Positions 22,601 to 31,779 of a stretch of 36,099 nucleotides of DNA are shown here, piece by piece. A program made the translations under genes and the position numbers. The stretch is from Auxenochlorella pyrenoidosa (lineage: Eukaryota; Chlorophyta; Trebouxiophyceae; Chlorellales; Chlorellaceae). The stretch covers positions 1,480,850-1,516,948 of the forward strand of contig KQ482003.1 in assembly GCA_001430745.1 (NCBI GenBank), given 5' to 3'. Each line of letters opens with the position of its first letter. The first letter of the stretch is position 1. The notes under the pieces are model-generated. The model was not told where the DNA came from and searched no databases. It saw only the letters and a list, made by a program, of their open reading frames with translations.

Positions 22601-25600
22601 CACGCCCAGCGGGAGAAACGGCCTTGGTGTTGGCCACTGCAGCTGCTTTGAATCAGATGAACGAGAGTGCGCAGCCTGCGGGCGGTGTTTGAGTGCAAGG
22701 TGGTGGCGGCTCGGGCCGTCAGCAACACCCTGCTCCCTGCCCCTTCCTGCTGAGTCTGCTCACTCTGCATCGTTCTGGAGGATCAGGCGCTGCAGGCAAC
22801 CATACAGGGTTGTGCGGACAATCGGGGCGGTCTGCAGCAAGGACAGCAGGGCGGAGAGCATTGGCCAGAGCCGTCTGCAACGGCGCTTGAGCCAACTGAC
22901 CGCAGTGCCCTGCACATCGGGCAAACGCACTGCTGAGCACCAAGGTAGGGCGCTGACGGCATGCTGGGCCTGGGGAGAGCTGGCGCCCAGAGCTGCCCCT
23001 GCTGACGGGCCTGACCCGTCGCCCCATGATCACCTGCCGCCACATGCTCTTGATGCCCTTGACCAGCAGCTGCCCCTCAGTGGCGGCATCCTCCTCCCCC
23101 TCAAAGGCGGCGCCAGCATACCTGGACCGAAGGGGCAGGGGACGGCAGAGCAGGCAGCCATGGCTGGCTGGGCGGGGCAGAGCACTAGAACCGGGCTGCG
23201 TTGCTGGGCTGGCTCAGCAGGGGGCGGGGCAGTGGGCCACTCACCGGTTGATGTGCAGCAGGAGGAGGGGGTTGAGCACCCGCTCAAAGGCAAGCCTCAT
23301 GGGGTCCGGGAAGCGGGAGGTGACCTCCTGCGCCGCAAGCCGCCCCGTCTGGATGGCCTGCTCGGTGGTGGCGGCCTGCGGGAGGGGCGGTGGAAAGGGA
23401 GGGCGGGGCGGCGCCTTAACATGGAGAGCCGTGTCAAGACTCCCACAGTCTTCTTAACAGACAGGATGGATTGCTGCAGTGTACTGGAGAGGTGAAGCAC
23501 GGCTGTCCGAGCACTGTGCACGAGGCGACGGAGCGGACATGCTCGACAGCTGGCAGCTGGCAGGGCCAAGCAGGGAAAGGACCGCAAGCAGCCGGGCGCA
23601 TTCACCCTGGGGAGCTCCACAAAGATGCTGTCGGTGTGGCCATACCGCACGCGGGCCCCCGATCCATGGGGCCCCAGCCGCCCCTCCCGCCCAGCCTGCT
23701 CCACCAGTTCCATGGCACGGCTGGGGAGGTGTTGGGGAGGGAGTGAATAAATGGGGTGTCGTGGGGATGTACGTGGCATGTGAGCCCAGCGTTGCCCTGC
23801 ACGACTGTGGCTTAAGATGGATTAACGAAGAGGCAGCGACCAGGAGGGCCCTGCGCAGGCGGCACACGAGCGGGTGGTGCGGCGATTGCGGCGGTGCGGC
23901 GTGCCTGGTGCTCTCCCTGCCGATGGCCAGGCAGCTGTCGGCGGCCTCGTGGCACTGCAGGGGGCTGATTTTGGTGGCGGTGAAGCCGTAGACCGCGTTA
24001 CCTGCTTGCGAGGGCAGAGAGCAGCAAACAGAAGCACGGGCAGCAGAGGTTGAGCGAGGTGTGCATGGAGGGCTCTGCCCCTCCCTGGCCGCCCCATGCC
24101 TGCCGAGAAGCCCACAGTGGCGGCACTCAGGCCCCAGTAAAGCAGGCAGGTTGGTGAATGGTACACTGCGGCCGCCTGGCCGGTCCCGCCCTGCCCTCAC
24201 TCGTCAGCTTGAGCGCCTTCTGCCTGCCATCCAGCACGGCACGCGTGGCGGGGTCAGTTGCGGCCCTCAGCTGCTCACGGGCAATGCTGCAAGCGGGTAC
24301 GCGAGCCGGGGAGGCAGTTGTTTCCGTGAGCAAGTGCCAACTGCACGTCTGCCGTCTGGCTGGGGGCTGCAGCGGGCAGTGGCCCAAGCCTGCATCCTGG
24401 GCTGGAAGCTCCTGGGCTGGGCTTGAGCTTGCCTGCGGGCCGCCACCAGTGCCGAGAGGATGCCCGGCAGCACGCCCTGCCGCACCTCGGCCTTGACGAA
24501 CGCCTCCCCTGCACGTTTGGTGTGGTAGAAGGACGCCGCACACACGTTGCGACAAGAGGCAGAAGAAAGGCACGCTCTGCTCATGCACTCGGGCCTGCTG
24601 AGTCGCAGTGGCGCACATCCTTTGCACACTATGCGAGGAACATGCAGCGGGGGAGCACAGCCCGGGCATGGGAGCCACCTGTGGGCGTGAGCGTGACCTG
24701 CTCCGGTGGCAGCGCCTGCACGTCTGACCGGTGCAGCAGGGTGCTGTAGCAGAGGTTGTGGGCGCGGTAGATGGAGGGATACCTGCGTGCAAGGCGGGAG
24801 GGGGGGAGAAAAAGAAAGGAAGAGAACAGCCCCGAGGCATGGATTTAGGGAACAGGTGGATGAAGCCACAGGGACACCACCAGCTGCCATGGGGAGAAAG
24901 CATCTGGGATTGGGCAAGGCAGGGCGACTGCCACAGGGAGTGACCATGGAACCCAGTCACGCCTATGCCAAGCCGCCCACAAACCGCGCTGGCACAGCGC
25001 CTCACAGGCTGGCAAAGTCGAGCACGGCCACGGGGTGGCGATGTATGCCGCCTGTAGCAGCGCCGGGTCGCAAGGGGGGGGGGCAGGCCTGGGGGCAACG
25101 AGCGCCACGGGCACAGGATTTCGCCCGAGAGGCACCCCACTGCCGGCAAACCTGCTGGCACCCAACCCTGCATGGATCAAGCGCGTCACGTGCGCGTGCC
25201 GCAAGGGCCCTTGTCTCCCGCTGGGCATCCAGCTCCTCCCTTGCCTACTGCGGTGCAAAAGTTTAGACCCTCCCTTCCCCGCCCCTCATCAGTGCAAGGC
25301 ATCGGACGTCCACAGGCGCACACGCTCATCCCTCTCCCCACTCACGCGCCTCCTCTGGGCAGTGGATGAAGGTCGTCTCCTGCAGGTCAACCCCGTCGCG
25401 CTTGCCGGGCAGCAGGTAGCCCCGCCGGCCGGCGGCCCGCAGCAGCAGGGAGTTGACGCGCGCCACCTGGGCCTTGTACATGGCCTGCTGGCCATGGTTG
25501 GTGGGGCCGGGGTTGGGGGTGAGTGAGTGGGTGGGGGTTTGGAGGGGTGGCGAATGAGAGGTTTGGGGTGGTGGTGGTGGTGGGGGGGGGTGATGGGTCG

Positions 25601-28600
25601 GGGGCCAGGCCAAAGAGGGCCTGTTGTGGGGGGGATCCGGGTTATGGGCGCATCGTTCTTACAGGTCGGTGCACCAGAGGCGACACCAAGAGGCAGGGCT
25701 GCAAGCGGCTCTGCAGCGCCAGCACTGCATGCCTGGCCCCCGCCTCCCCACCTGGACCAGCGTCAGCCCCGTTGCCCGCGCCGACTCGATCATTTCCGGG
25801 ATGGTGGCCAGGCGGTGCAGCAGGCACAGCACGGCATCGCAGCGGCGCAGCGCGTAGCGTGCCACCCGCATCGCGCCCGCATCCCCCGGCGGCGGCACGG
25901 CGGCCGCGCCTGCGGCTGAGCCGCGAGCATGCTGTGCCCCGGGCAGGCCTGCCAGCGTGGCCAGCGTGCCAGGGTGCAACACCTGCAGGGGGCGCACACG
26001 AGCGGGCATGTGCTGTGCTCTGGTTCCACGCACGGTGAGATGCGACGTGTAGTCAGCGCCCGTCAGGCCGCCCCGGCCGCCCGCTTGCCCCGGGCTGTCA
26101 TAAACAGGCGCCGCTGCTAGCCCCCTGCGCTTTCAGGGGCATGCGGATACCAGCCACAAGGCAGACACCCCGGAGGCAACCTGCAGGTGGCAGCAAGCGC
26201 AAAGGCACAGAAGGATGAGAACAAAGGGAAGAAGAAGAGCAGGCGCTGTTGGAAGGGGGGGGGGGGGGGGGGGCGTGGAGGGGCAGGGGTGCGCGCCTCG
26301 AGCGTCTGCCCCAGCAGCTTGTGCACGCAGTCCACCAGGGAGAAGGTCTCCAGGCTCTGGGCGGTGATGCAGTGCCGCAGCACGTCCACCACCAGCCGGC
26401 CCTGCAGGTTCACCGCCCTGCCGGGGGAGTGGGCCAAAGACGGCAAAGCAGCACTTCCTTGCACATAGGGGACTTGCATTCAGCCCAGATCGACTCTATC
26501 ATGCCAGGAAAGGGAGAGGCAGCATAATTGACCCAGGCCTTTGGCGCCTCCTTCTGCATGCCGCAGCTCACGGCGACAGGCCGTAGCACGCACAGGCATG
26601 CCACGCTGGTTACACGTCGCCCGTGCACTCACTTGAATGTCAGCTGGTTGCTGGTCGCCGACATGCGTGACTCGCGCTTCACCCACTGCGGTGGGTGGGG
26701 GTGGGTGGGGTGGGCAGGACGGCCAAGGGAGAGCAACCCTTGATGGTAATAGCCCTTTGGTACTGGCGGCAGGCAGGCTCTCCAAGGCTGCCTTGCACGC
26801 TCCACTGGCCCGCAACCTTTGAGCCCAACCTGCGTGGAGTACTGGTTGACGGACTCGATGGCCAAGGGCACCGCGCGGTGGGGCAGCAGGCGCGCCAGCT
26901 GCGGGGGGCAAGGGACGGCGGTCGGTGCCCTTGGGAGGGTGTGGCGCAGGGCTGGAGGCTCCTCCTAGCCACCTGGCATGCACCGCTTTCTATCTCACCA
27001 CACGCTGCGCTGCAGGGCACAGCCCAGAAGCAAGGAAGGCTGCGACAGAGGCGCCAGTGAACGTAGGGAAGTGCAGGCCACAGAGGCGGCGCACCTTCAG
27101 GGGCTCCAGGCCCAGCGCGGCAAAGCGCTCCTGCAGCACAGCCAGCGTGTCCTTCACCTGCAGCGCAGCAGGGGGGCACGTCCAGGGCATGCGTTGGACA
27201 TGCCCCGGAGGCCGGAAGCTTTCCAAGCATAAATCGGCGGGCTGGTTTGAAGGCAGGCGCCAAGTGGCGAGCCGTGCCAGGGCAGGCACGGTGCGGTCAG
27301 CCCTCATGAGCGAGCACCCACGCTGGCGTGGTCGGGCACCCACCTGGAAGCAGGCCAGCACATCAGGGTCGACCGCCCGCACCGTCTCTGCCCAGCACAG
27401 CAGCAGCTCTTCCTCGCTGGCAAAGCACAGCAGCCGGGCGGCGCCCCGGGAGCCGGCGGGCGCCATGCTGCGCTCCGCCGCCTCTTTGCAGCCAGCCGCC
27501 ACCATGGCAGGGGCCAGCAGGAAGACGCAGGCCTGGCTGCCGGGCGCGCAGGCGGCGGCCGCGGAGCGCCCCGGCCGGATGGCGTCCACCACGGCAGGTG
27601 GCTGCGCAGGCGCCGCCTCGCCCGGCGCAGCCTCCTCCCCCTCCTCGCCTTCACCGCCGCCATCCCCAGCCCCGCTGTCCTCGGTGCCCTCGGCACCCAC
27701 CAAAGCCCGGGCTCCCTGCACATCTCCGCTGCTGCTGGCAGCTGTCTGGAAGAGGATGCAGGCCAGGGCCACAACCGGGTCGCCTTCCCGCCTGCCCAGC
27801 TCCGGCCTTGGCGCTGCCACCGCCACCCTGCAAGCCCATGGAGAGGAGGGAGGGCGAGCAGGGGTGACCAGCAGGGGTGACCAGAGTCGTTGACCCTGGA
27901 GGAGGGGTCTGCGGCGGGCAGCCTACCCAGGGAGGCCTCCCGGCTAGGCACCCAGAGTTAAGTTCATGTGTAATGTCAAGTTCAATTCAAGTCAAGTCGA
28001 GGCAAGAGCCAGTGCGGCGAGCAGGCGGGGCAATCCAGCGGTACGCAGACCTGTCGGTGCCGTCAGGGGTGGCCAGCAGGACGTCCAGCGCCAGGCAGCG
28101 CAGCGCAGCAATCTCGCCCGCCGCGGCCGCTGCAGCCGCCTGCAGCGCCGCTGGCGAGGGACCCTGGCTCGCGCCTGGCCCCTGCACCTCTGCTTGCCCC
28201 GCCTCCCCGCCTGCAATGCCGCTGTCCCGGGCCGAGCCAAAAGGGGTCCAGGAGGCGTCTGCCAGCTGGGTGGCGTCAGGGGTGAGGCAGCAGACGGCGG
28301 CGCAGGGCGCCACAGCCTCGACGTCGCAGCTGCTGACGCGCTCGCTGGGCGCAGCCGTGCGCCAGGTGCCGCCGGGGACCAGCAGCCAGGCGCCGCCGCT
28401 GACGGGCAGGTCGGCCAGGAAGCGCTCCAGGGGCTTCACCTGCGGCACGTGGAAGGCGGCGGGCTGGGAGTCTGGTCGGCAGTGGGCCGAGGTTTTGCGC
28501 CCATGTCAAGCTGCCGGCTGGCGCAAAGCCAGGGTTTCCCCTGCAAAACAGCAAGCCCCAGCCTAGAGCGCACCAGGCTGCTGCGCTGCAGGGTACACCC

Positions 28601-30227
28601 ACACGCGCTTGCTGATGCGCGTGCAGCCAGTCGTGAGGACTGGCGCACAAGCAACCCGCCCACACATGCACCTCATGCTCATGAAACTCCAGGTCGCGCC
28701 ACACCAGGCCCTGTATGGGCCATGAGCAGAGGAGGGCTGCAAAGGTTAGCACCGACACGCCTACCATGAGCGAAGAGCGATGAAGAGCTTCAGGAATGCA
28801 TGCTGGCCCCGGCTTTGCTCGGCTGCATCTACAGGTGAAGGGGTGCGTCACGCTGCACCTCTGCGCGCATGCCGTCTGACTGCATCGCCGCCGACACGTG
28901 CTTCTGCGCCTGCGTCACGCTGCCCCCGACCGGCAGCACCAGCCGCAGGAAAGCGGCGCCTTCGGGGCTGCCGGGCCTGCTCCATGAGGGTCGAAGGAAG
29001 CTCAGGGGGTGCGTTTGCATCCCTAGCTCAGGGCCCAGGGTTCGAGACAGAGGCGCACCTGGCAGCATGCCCACATTGTATGGAAAGGCACCCGCCCCGC
29101 TGGGAAGCCCTCCCGGGCGGGCCCGCTGCATGCAGGGCAGCGGCCTCAGCGGGCCCAGCAGCGCAGCGCGCAGCCCGAGGCGTGGCGCACCGGTAGAACA
29201 GCAGCGGGCGGCGGCGCACTGCCTCGACGCGCTCCAGCTTGGAGTGCCGCGGCAGCTGGCGGTTGAACATGCCCTGGCCCTCGGGGGCCATGGGGGACAG
29301 CGGCAGGGCGCTTAGCAGCAGGAGGTTGGGAGCAGAGAGCTCGGCACGCCTGCGGCAGCCCCGGGGGCTGCTTGCATGGGGCACCGTTCTTGGGAGGACT
29401 GCCCTGGGGAGATGCGTGAGGCAGCATACAGAGCAGCTTGGGTCTGGTGGAGGCATCCCTCTGAGGCGACCCCGGCCGGCAGGGCGCTCACCAGCAGCCA
29501 GCGCAGCTGCTCCTCGTCCCAGTCACCCGCCTCCTGCGGGCCGCGTGCGGGGGCAGGCCCAGGCCCGCCACCTTCCGCAGGCCCCACCTGCAGCTCTGCG
29601 GTGCCAGCAGCGTCAGGCTGGGCACCCTGAGCTTGGCAGGCTGGGCACTGCGGTGCGGGGTTCTGTGCAGTACGGTGCCGCGCTCCAGGCCCTGCACAGC
29701 ACGTGGTCCCCGCGGCATTTCACCGGACACTATGCCCAAGCGTGGGGTGGGGTGGGGTTGGGTGGTACACGCCTGGTGCAGCGGCGCCGCGATGTACAGG
29801 TAGGGCCGGAAGTCGAGCAGGCGCAGCAGCACGCTGTGGCCCGCGCCGGTGGTGCCAAACGCGCCGTAGCGGCCCTGCAGCGCTCATGGCCACGGCATGG
29901 AAATGCAGGGTGGTTGCCGGGGGCAGCCCCTGGCATTGTATATATACAAGGGCAATCCACCCCTGCCAGCTTGCAAGCTCCTTGGAGAGGCATCACGCGC
30001 ATCACGGGCCAGGGGAGCGCACAGGCAGTGGCACCGAGGCCCTGACACGTCGGCTCAGCACCCACCTGCCCCTGCCCCTCCTCCTGGATGTCGGTGGCCA
30101 TGAAGACCAGGTCCTCCCCCTCGGGCAGCAGGGGGGGCGCCTCGCGCGCTGGCAGTGCAGCCTGTGGCGGGGGGTGCCTGCAGGGGCATGGGCAGGCGAC
30201 AGCGGGCAGCAAGTAGTGACGTCTCAT
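19614..30227 (-). CDS. Divergent DNA polymerase delta catalytic subunit (POLD1-like), exonuclease residues lost
   Basis: Family-B polymerase homologue. Exons: 30227-30066, 29874-29773, 29587-29492, 29279-29191, 28967-28859, 28710-28672, 28463-28051, 27827-27344, 27157-27095, 26898-26830, 26685-26633, 26417-26297, 25982-25752, 25484-25346, 25051-25006, 24782-24679, 24508-24433, 24286-24201, 24001-23905, 23720-23606, 23375-23245, 23121-23034, 22831-22764, 22552-22468, 22045-21932, 21765-21721, 21590-21519, 21320-21222, 20924-20792, 20665-20592, 20324-20242, 20022-19877, 19696-19614 (about 1,304 residues). Delta signatures: FRPYLYIAAP, VSGGAWLLVP, EARGIHRHPVAVLDFASLYPS (motif A, ~735), VLDGRQKALKLTSNAVYGF (motif B, ~828), GAAEFAKGQIRRLL, EEVKGPH, and CysA/CysB (1205/1208/1224/1227; 1259/1262/1273/1278). 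Altered: Exo I DIE to DVL, Exo II N to Q, Exo III Asp to Arg, motif C YGHTDS (~888), KKRYAG to INRYAG, KGIETVRRD to KGIKSMWRQ. The start and exons 1-4 are less certain. Confidence 0.88.
21043..21061. repeat. G19 homopolymer in POLD1-like intron
   Basis: Nineteen consecutive G on the plus strand (C19 in gene sense) in the intron between exons 28 and 29. The true length may be unstable or miscounted by the assembler. Confidence 0.9.
21321..21518 (-). other. GC-AG intron in POLD1-like gene (exons 27-28)
   Basis: Exon 27 ends ADYSLYWQ at CAG|GCATGC and exon 28 starts KKLLLPLREIF after GTGCAG. The join matches polymerase delta (PNYYLENQ followed by KPLLRIF) with no gap. No nearby GT donor keeps the frame. 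Confidence 0.65.
23721..23904 (-). other. GC-AG intron in POLD1-like gene (exons 19-20)
   Basis: The exon 19 donor is read as ACCAG|GCACGC (phase 2); exon 20 starts after CTCCCCAG. The joined GRESTSRAMELVEQ aligns without gaps to the delta block GRQMIEQTKKLVED. No GT donor is available between the conserved GR and this point. Confidence 0.65.
24287..24432 (-). other. GC-AG intron in POLD1-like gene (exons 17-18)
   Basis: Donor CGCAG|GCAAGC (phase 2) and acceptor CTTGCAG give SALVAARRSIAREQLRAATDP, which aligns with the delta segment between the LPEIL and AVLDGRQ blocks. It fits the strict GC-donor consensus. Confidence 0.75.
25983..26296 (-). other. Probable GC-AG intron in POLD1-like gene (exons 12-13)
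   Basis: Exon 12 ends HKLLGQTLE at GAG|GCGCGC and exon 13 starts VLHPGTLATL after CCTGCAG, in phase 0. No GT occurs in the following 40 bp or so. The donor looks like the genome's common GTGCGC with T changed to C at position +2. Confidence 0.55.
26255..26273. repeat. G19 homopolymer in POLD1-like intron
   Basis: A second 19-base G run (C19 in gene sense), about 23 bp inside the intron after exon 12, next to the probable GC donor. Confidence 0.9.
27959..28002. repeat. CTTGA-type degenerate repeat in POLD1-like intron
   Basis: An AT-richer stretch in the intron between exons 7 and 8 with four exact (TCAAG on plus) and one imperfect copy of CTTGA at short, irregular spacing. It may be a decayed microsatellite. 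Several copies resemble CTNAN-type branch points, but they are too far from the acceptor to judge. Confidence 0.5.
29588..29772 (-). other. Probable GC-AG intron in POLD1-like gene (exons 2-3)
   Basis: Exon 2 (FRPYLYIAAPLHQ) is joined in phase 0 by CAG|GCGTGT to exon 3 (VGPAEGG...DWDEEQLRWLL). A GT donor two bases further gives a different, Arg-rich frame that can also be spliced onward, so this is the least certain of the GC cases. Confidence 0.4.
29936..29949. repeat. 14-bp perfect AT palindrome
   Basis: TTGTATATATACAA is a perfect palindrome in the intron between exons 1 and 2 of the POLD1-like gene, an AT island in very GC-rich sequence. Each strand contains TGTATATA, which fits the PUF-protein element UGUANAUA. 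Confidence 0.6.
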
Positions 30228-31779
30228 GCACAGGAACCCCCACTTCTGAGTGGGATGAAGAGTCGTGTTGAGGAGTGGCTGGGTCTGGAGGCAATTATGG
30301 GGAGGTGATTGGCCAGCTGCAACCTCGGTGCACCATGTGGCAGCAAACACTGTCGTGCCGCCGCGGCGGCGGCTGCGGCAGCAGCGCAGGACCCCAGTGC
30401 CGCACCCCTTCAACCTCAGCTGTTTCACCTTGGATCATCCTCCCCTGGTTCGTAGGACAGCACCCGGGCCTTTGCTGGAGTGCTGGGCGCCAGCCTCCCA
30501 CGCGGCGGCATGTCGCTGCCCAGCCTGTGTTGTTCTTAAAAGCCCTCAGCTCTGTCAGCACTCCAGCTTGACCTATGGCCGCTTGCAAGCCTGCAGGTTC
30601 CAGGGGCGCGAGCACGCCAGGAAGCACAACGTAGTGCCTAGCACAGCTGCCCTGTCTCCGGGAAGCAAGCACAACCTCTCGTGTGCAGACCCAGGAGAGC
30701 CTGCTTGCATTTCCTCTCCAGCTGCTTGAATCGTCGCAGCACAGCGGCCACAGCAGAGGTGCTGCGAAGCAGATGGTTACGGACCACCACATCTGCTTGC
30801 ATAGAGGAAGGGACATGCACAGTTCCTTTGATTGCTACCGTTTGTACAGTTGATCCGTTAAGGCTGCCCCCACGTGGAGTGCGCAGCATTCTTTATCGGC
30901 ATGAGCAGTTGGCCGCTGCAGCTGTGCACATGCATGCAGTTGGTGTGTGCGATGAGTGCAGGCTGGAACCAAGAAAGAGTTCTGACAACACAACGGCACG
31001 GGATGGCGTCTCAACTCTTGCGCAGCCGGAAGACGTGGCATGTCCGTTCCATGGCCATGTAGTGCGCTGCAGAAGCTGGCAGCAGCTGTACAGCATCCCA
31101 GCCCGGCGCTAGTTGCTGGGGCTCAGAGCCGAGTGAACAATGATGGGCATCACGCCAGCAGCACTGTTTGGCTGGCGGGCCAGGCTGTCGCTGCTTGCGC
31201 CATGCGGCCACTGCCTTGCAAGAGCACCAACAGGGCGATGCAGCTGCTCTGTTGCCACCCCCTGCTCCCCGCCGGTACAACTCGACAACAGGGGACCCAC
31301 TTTTATCACCTGCCTACACCCATCCTGATGTGCCCCTCACGAGCACCCAGGAGGAGGCTGAGCTCCATCCACACATGCAGCCATTTGCACCGCACTGGAG
31401 CTGGGATAGCGCTGATGCCCAAGCGTGGTGGGCACCGCTCGGCACGCCGCAGGACTGTCTAGCCGCCGCGCCAGAAGCAAGGGTGCGCTGCACCCCGCTT
31501 GCTGCTCTGAGCTCACCTCCCTCATTCAGGCTCCTTTCGCCAACGCAGGCTCGCGAACCTCATCAATCAGCCCGTTGCATCCCTGAAGACACACTGGCAA
31601 TGACATCCCTCCTCCTTGCTTCGTACCTTTGTGCAGACCGCCACAGGGTGTCTAGGACCCATTGCAAGCGGGGACTGAGCAGGCGGCGGAGCAATGGGTT
31701 CGCTGCCCTGTGCCGCAGAAGGGGTGCTGGCAGCCTCCACTGCGCAGGTGGGTGATAGCACCCTACAGAGGTACTCGCG
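30228..31779. other. 1.55-kb divergent intergenic region, no gene recognised
   Basis: It lies between the POLD1-like start (minus) and the Gln-rich protein start (plus), so it should hold both promoters and leaders. GC is visibly lower than in the flanking genes. Open frames exist, the longest being 195 codons at 31168-31755 plus, but none shows a conserved block, typical composition or a splice pattern. Upstream leader exons of the POLD1-like gene could lie near 30228-30430. Confidence 0.5.

Noticed and set aside
28051..28053. Alternative donor six bases further (GC|GTACCG) for exon 7 of the POLD1-like gene
   Set aside because: Both donors keep phase 2 and differ only by two residues. The GTCTGC donor was chosen arbitrarily and the choice does not affect the motif analysis.
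19614..30227. Assignment as REV3 (DNA polymerase zeta) instead of POLD1-like
   Set aside because: Motif B (VLDGRQKALKLTSNAVYGF), the EARG-IHRHPVAVLDFASL stretch, GAAEFAKGQIRRLL and the EEVKGPH block match delta better. The long zeta-specific central region is absent.
19614..30227. Polymerase gene as an integrated giant-virus (chlorovirus-type) copy
   Set aside because: It has 32 spliceosomal introns, base composition like its neighbours, and complete CysA and CysB modules as in cellular delta. No viral neighbour genes are present.
19614..30227. Polymerase gene as a pseudogene
   Set aside because: No stop or frame break was found across 33 exons and a TGTAA signal is present. Only specific catalytic positions have changed while framework residues are kept.
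31168..31755. 195-codon plus-strand frame
   Set aside because: No ATG start, no recognisable domain, irregular composition and no splice signals. It is probably a chance frame in the lower-GC intergenic region.
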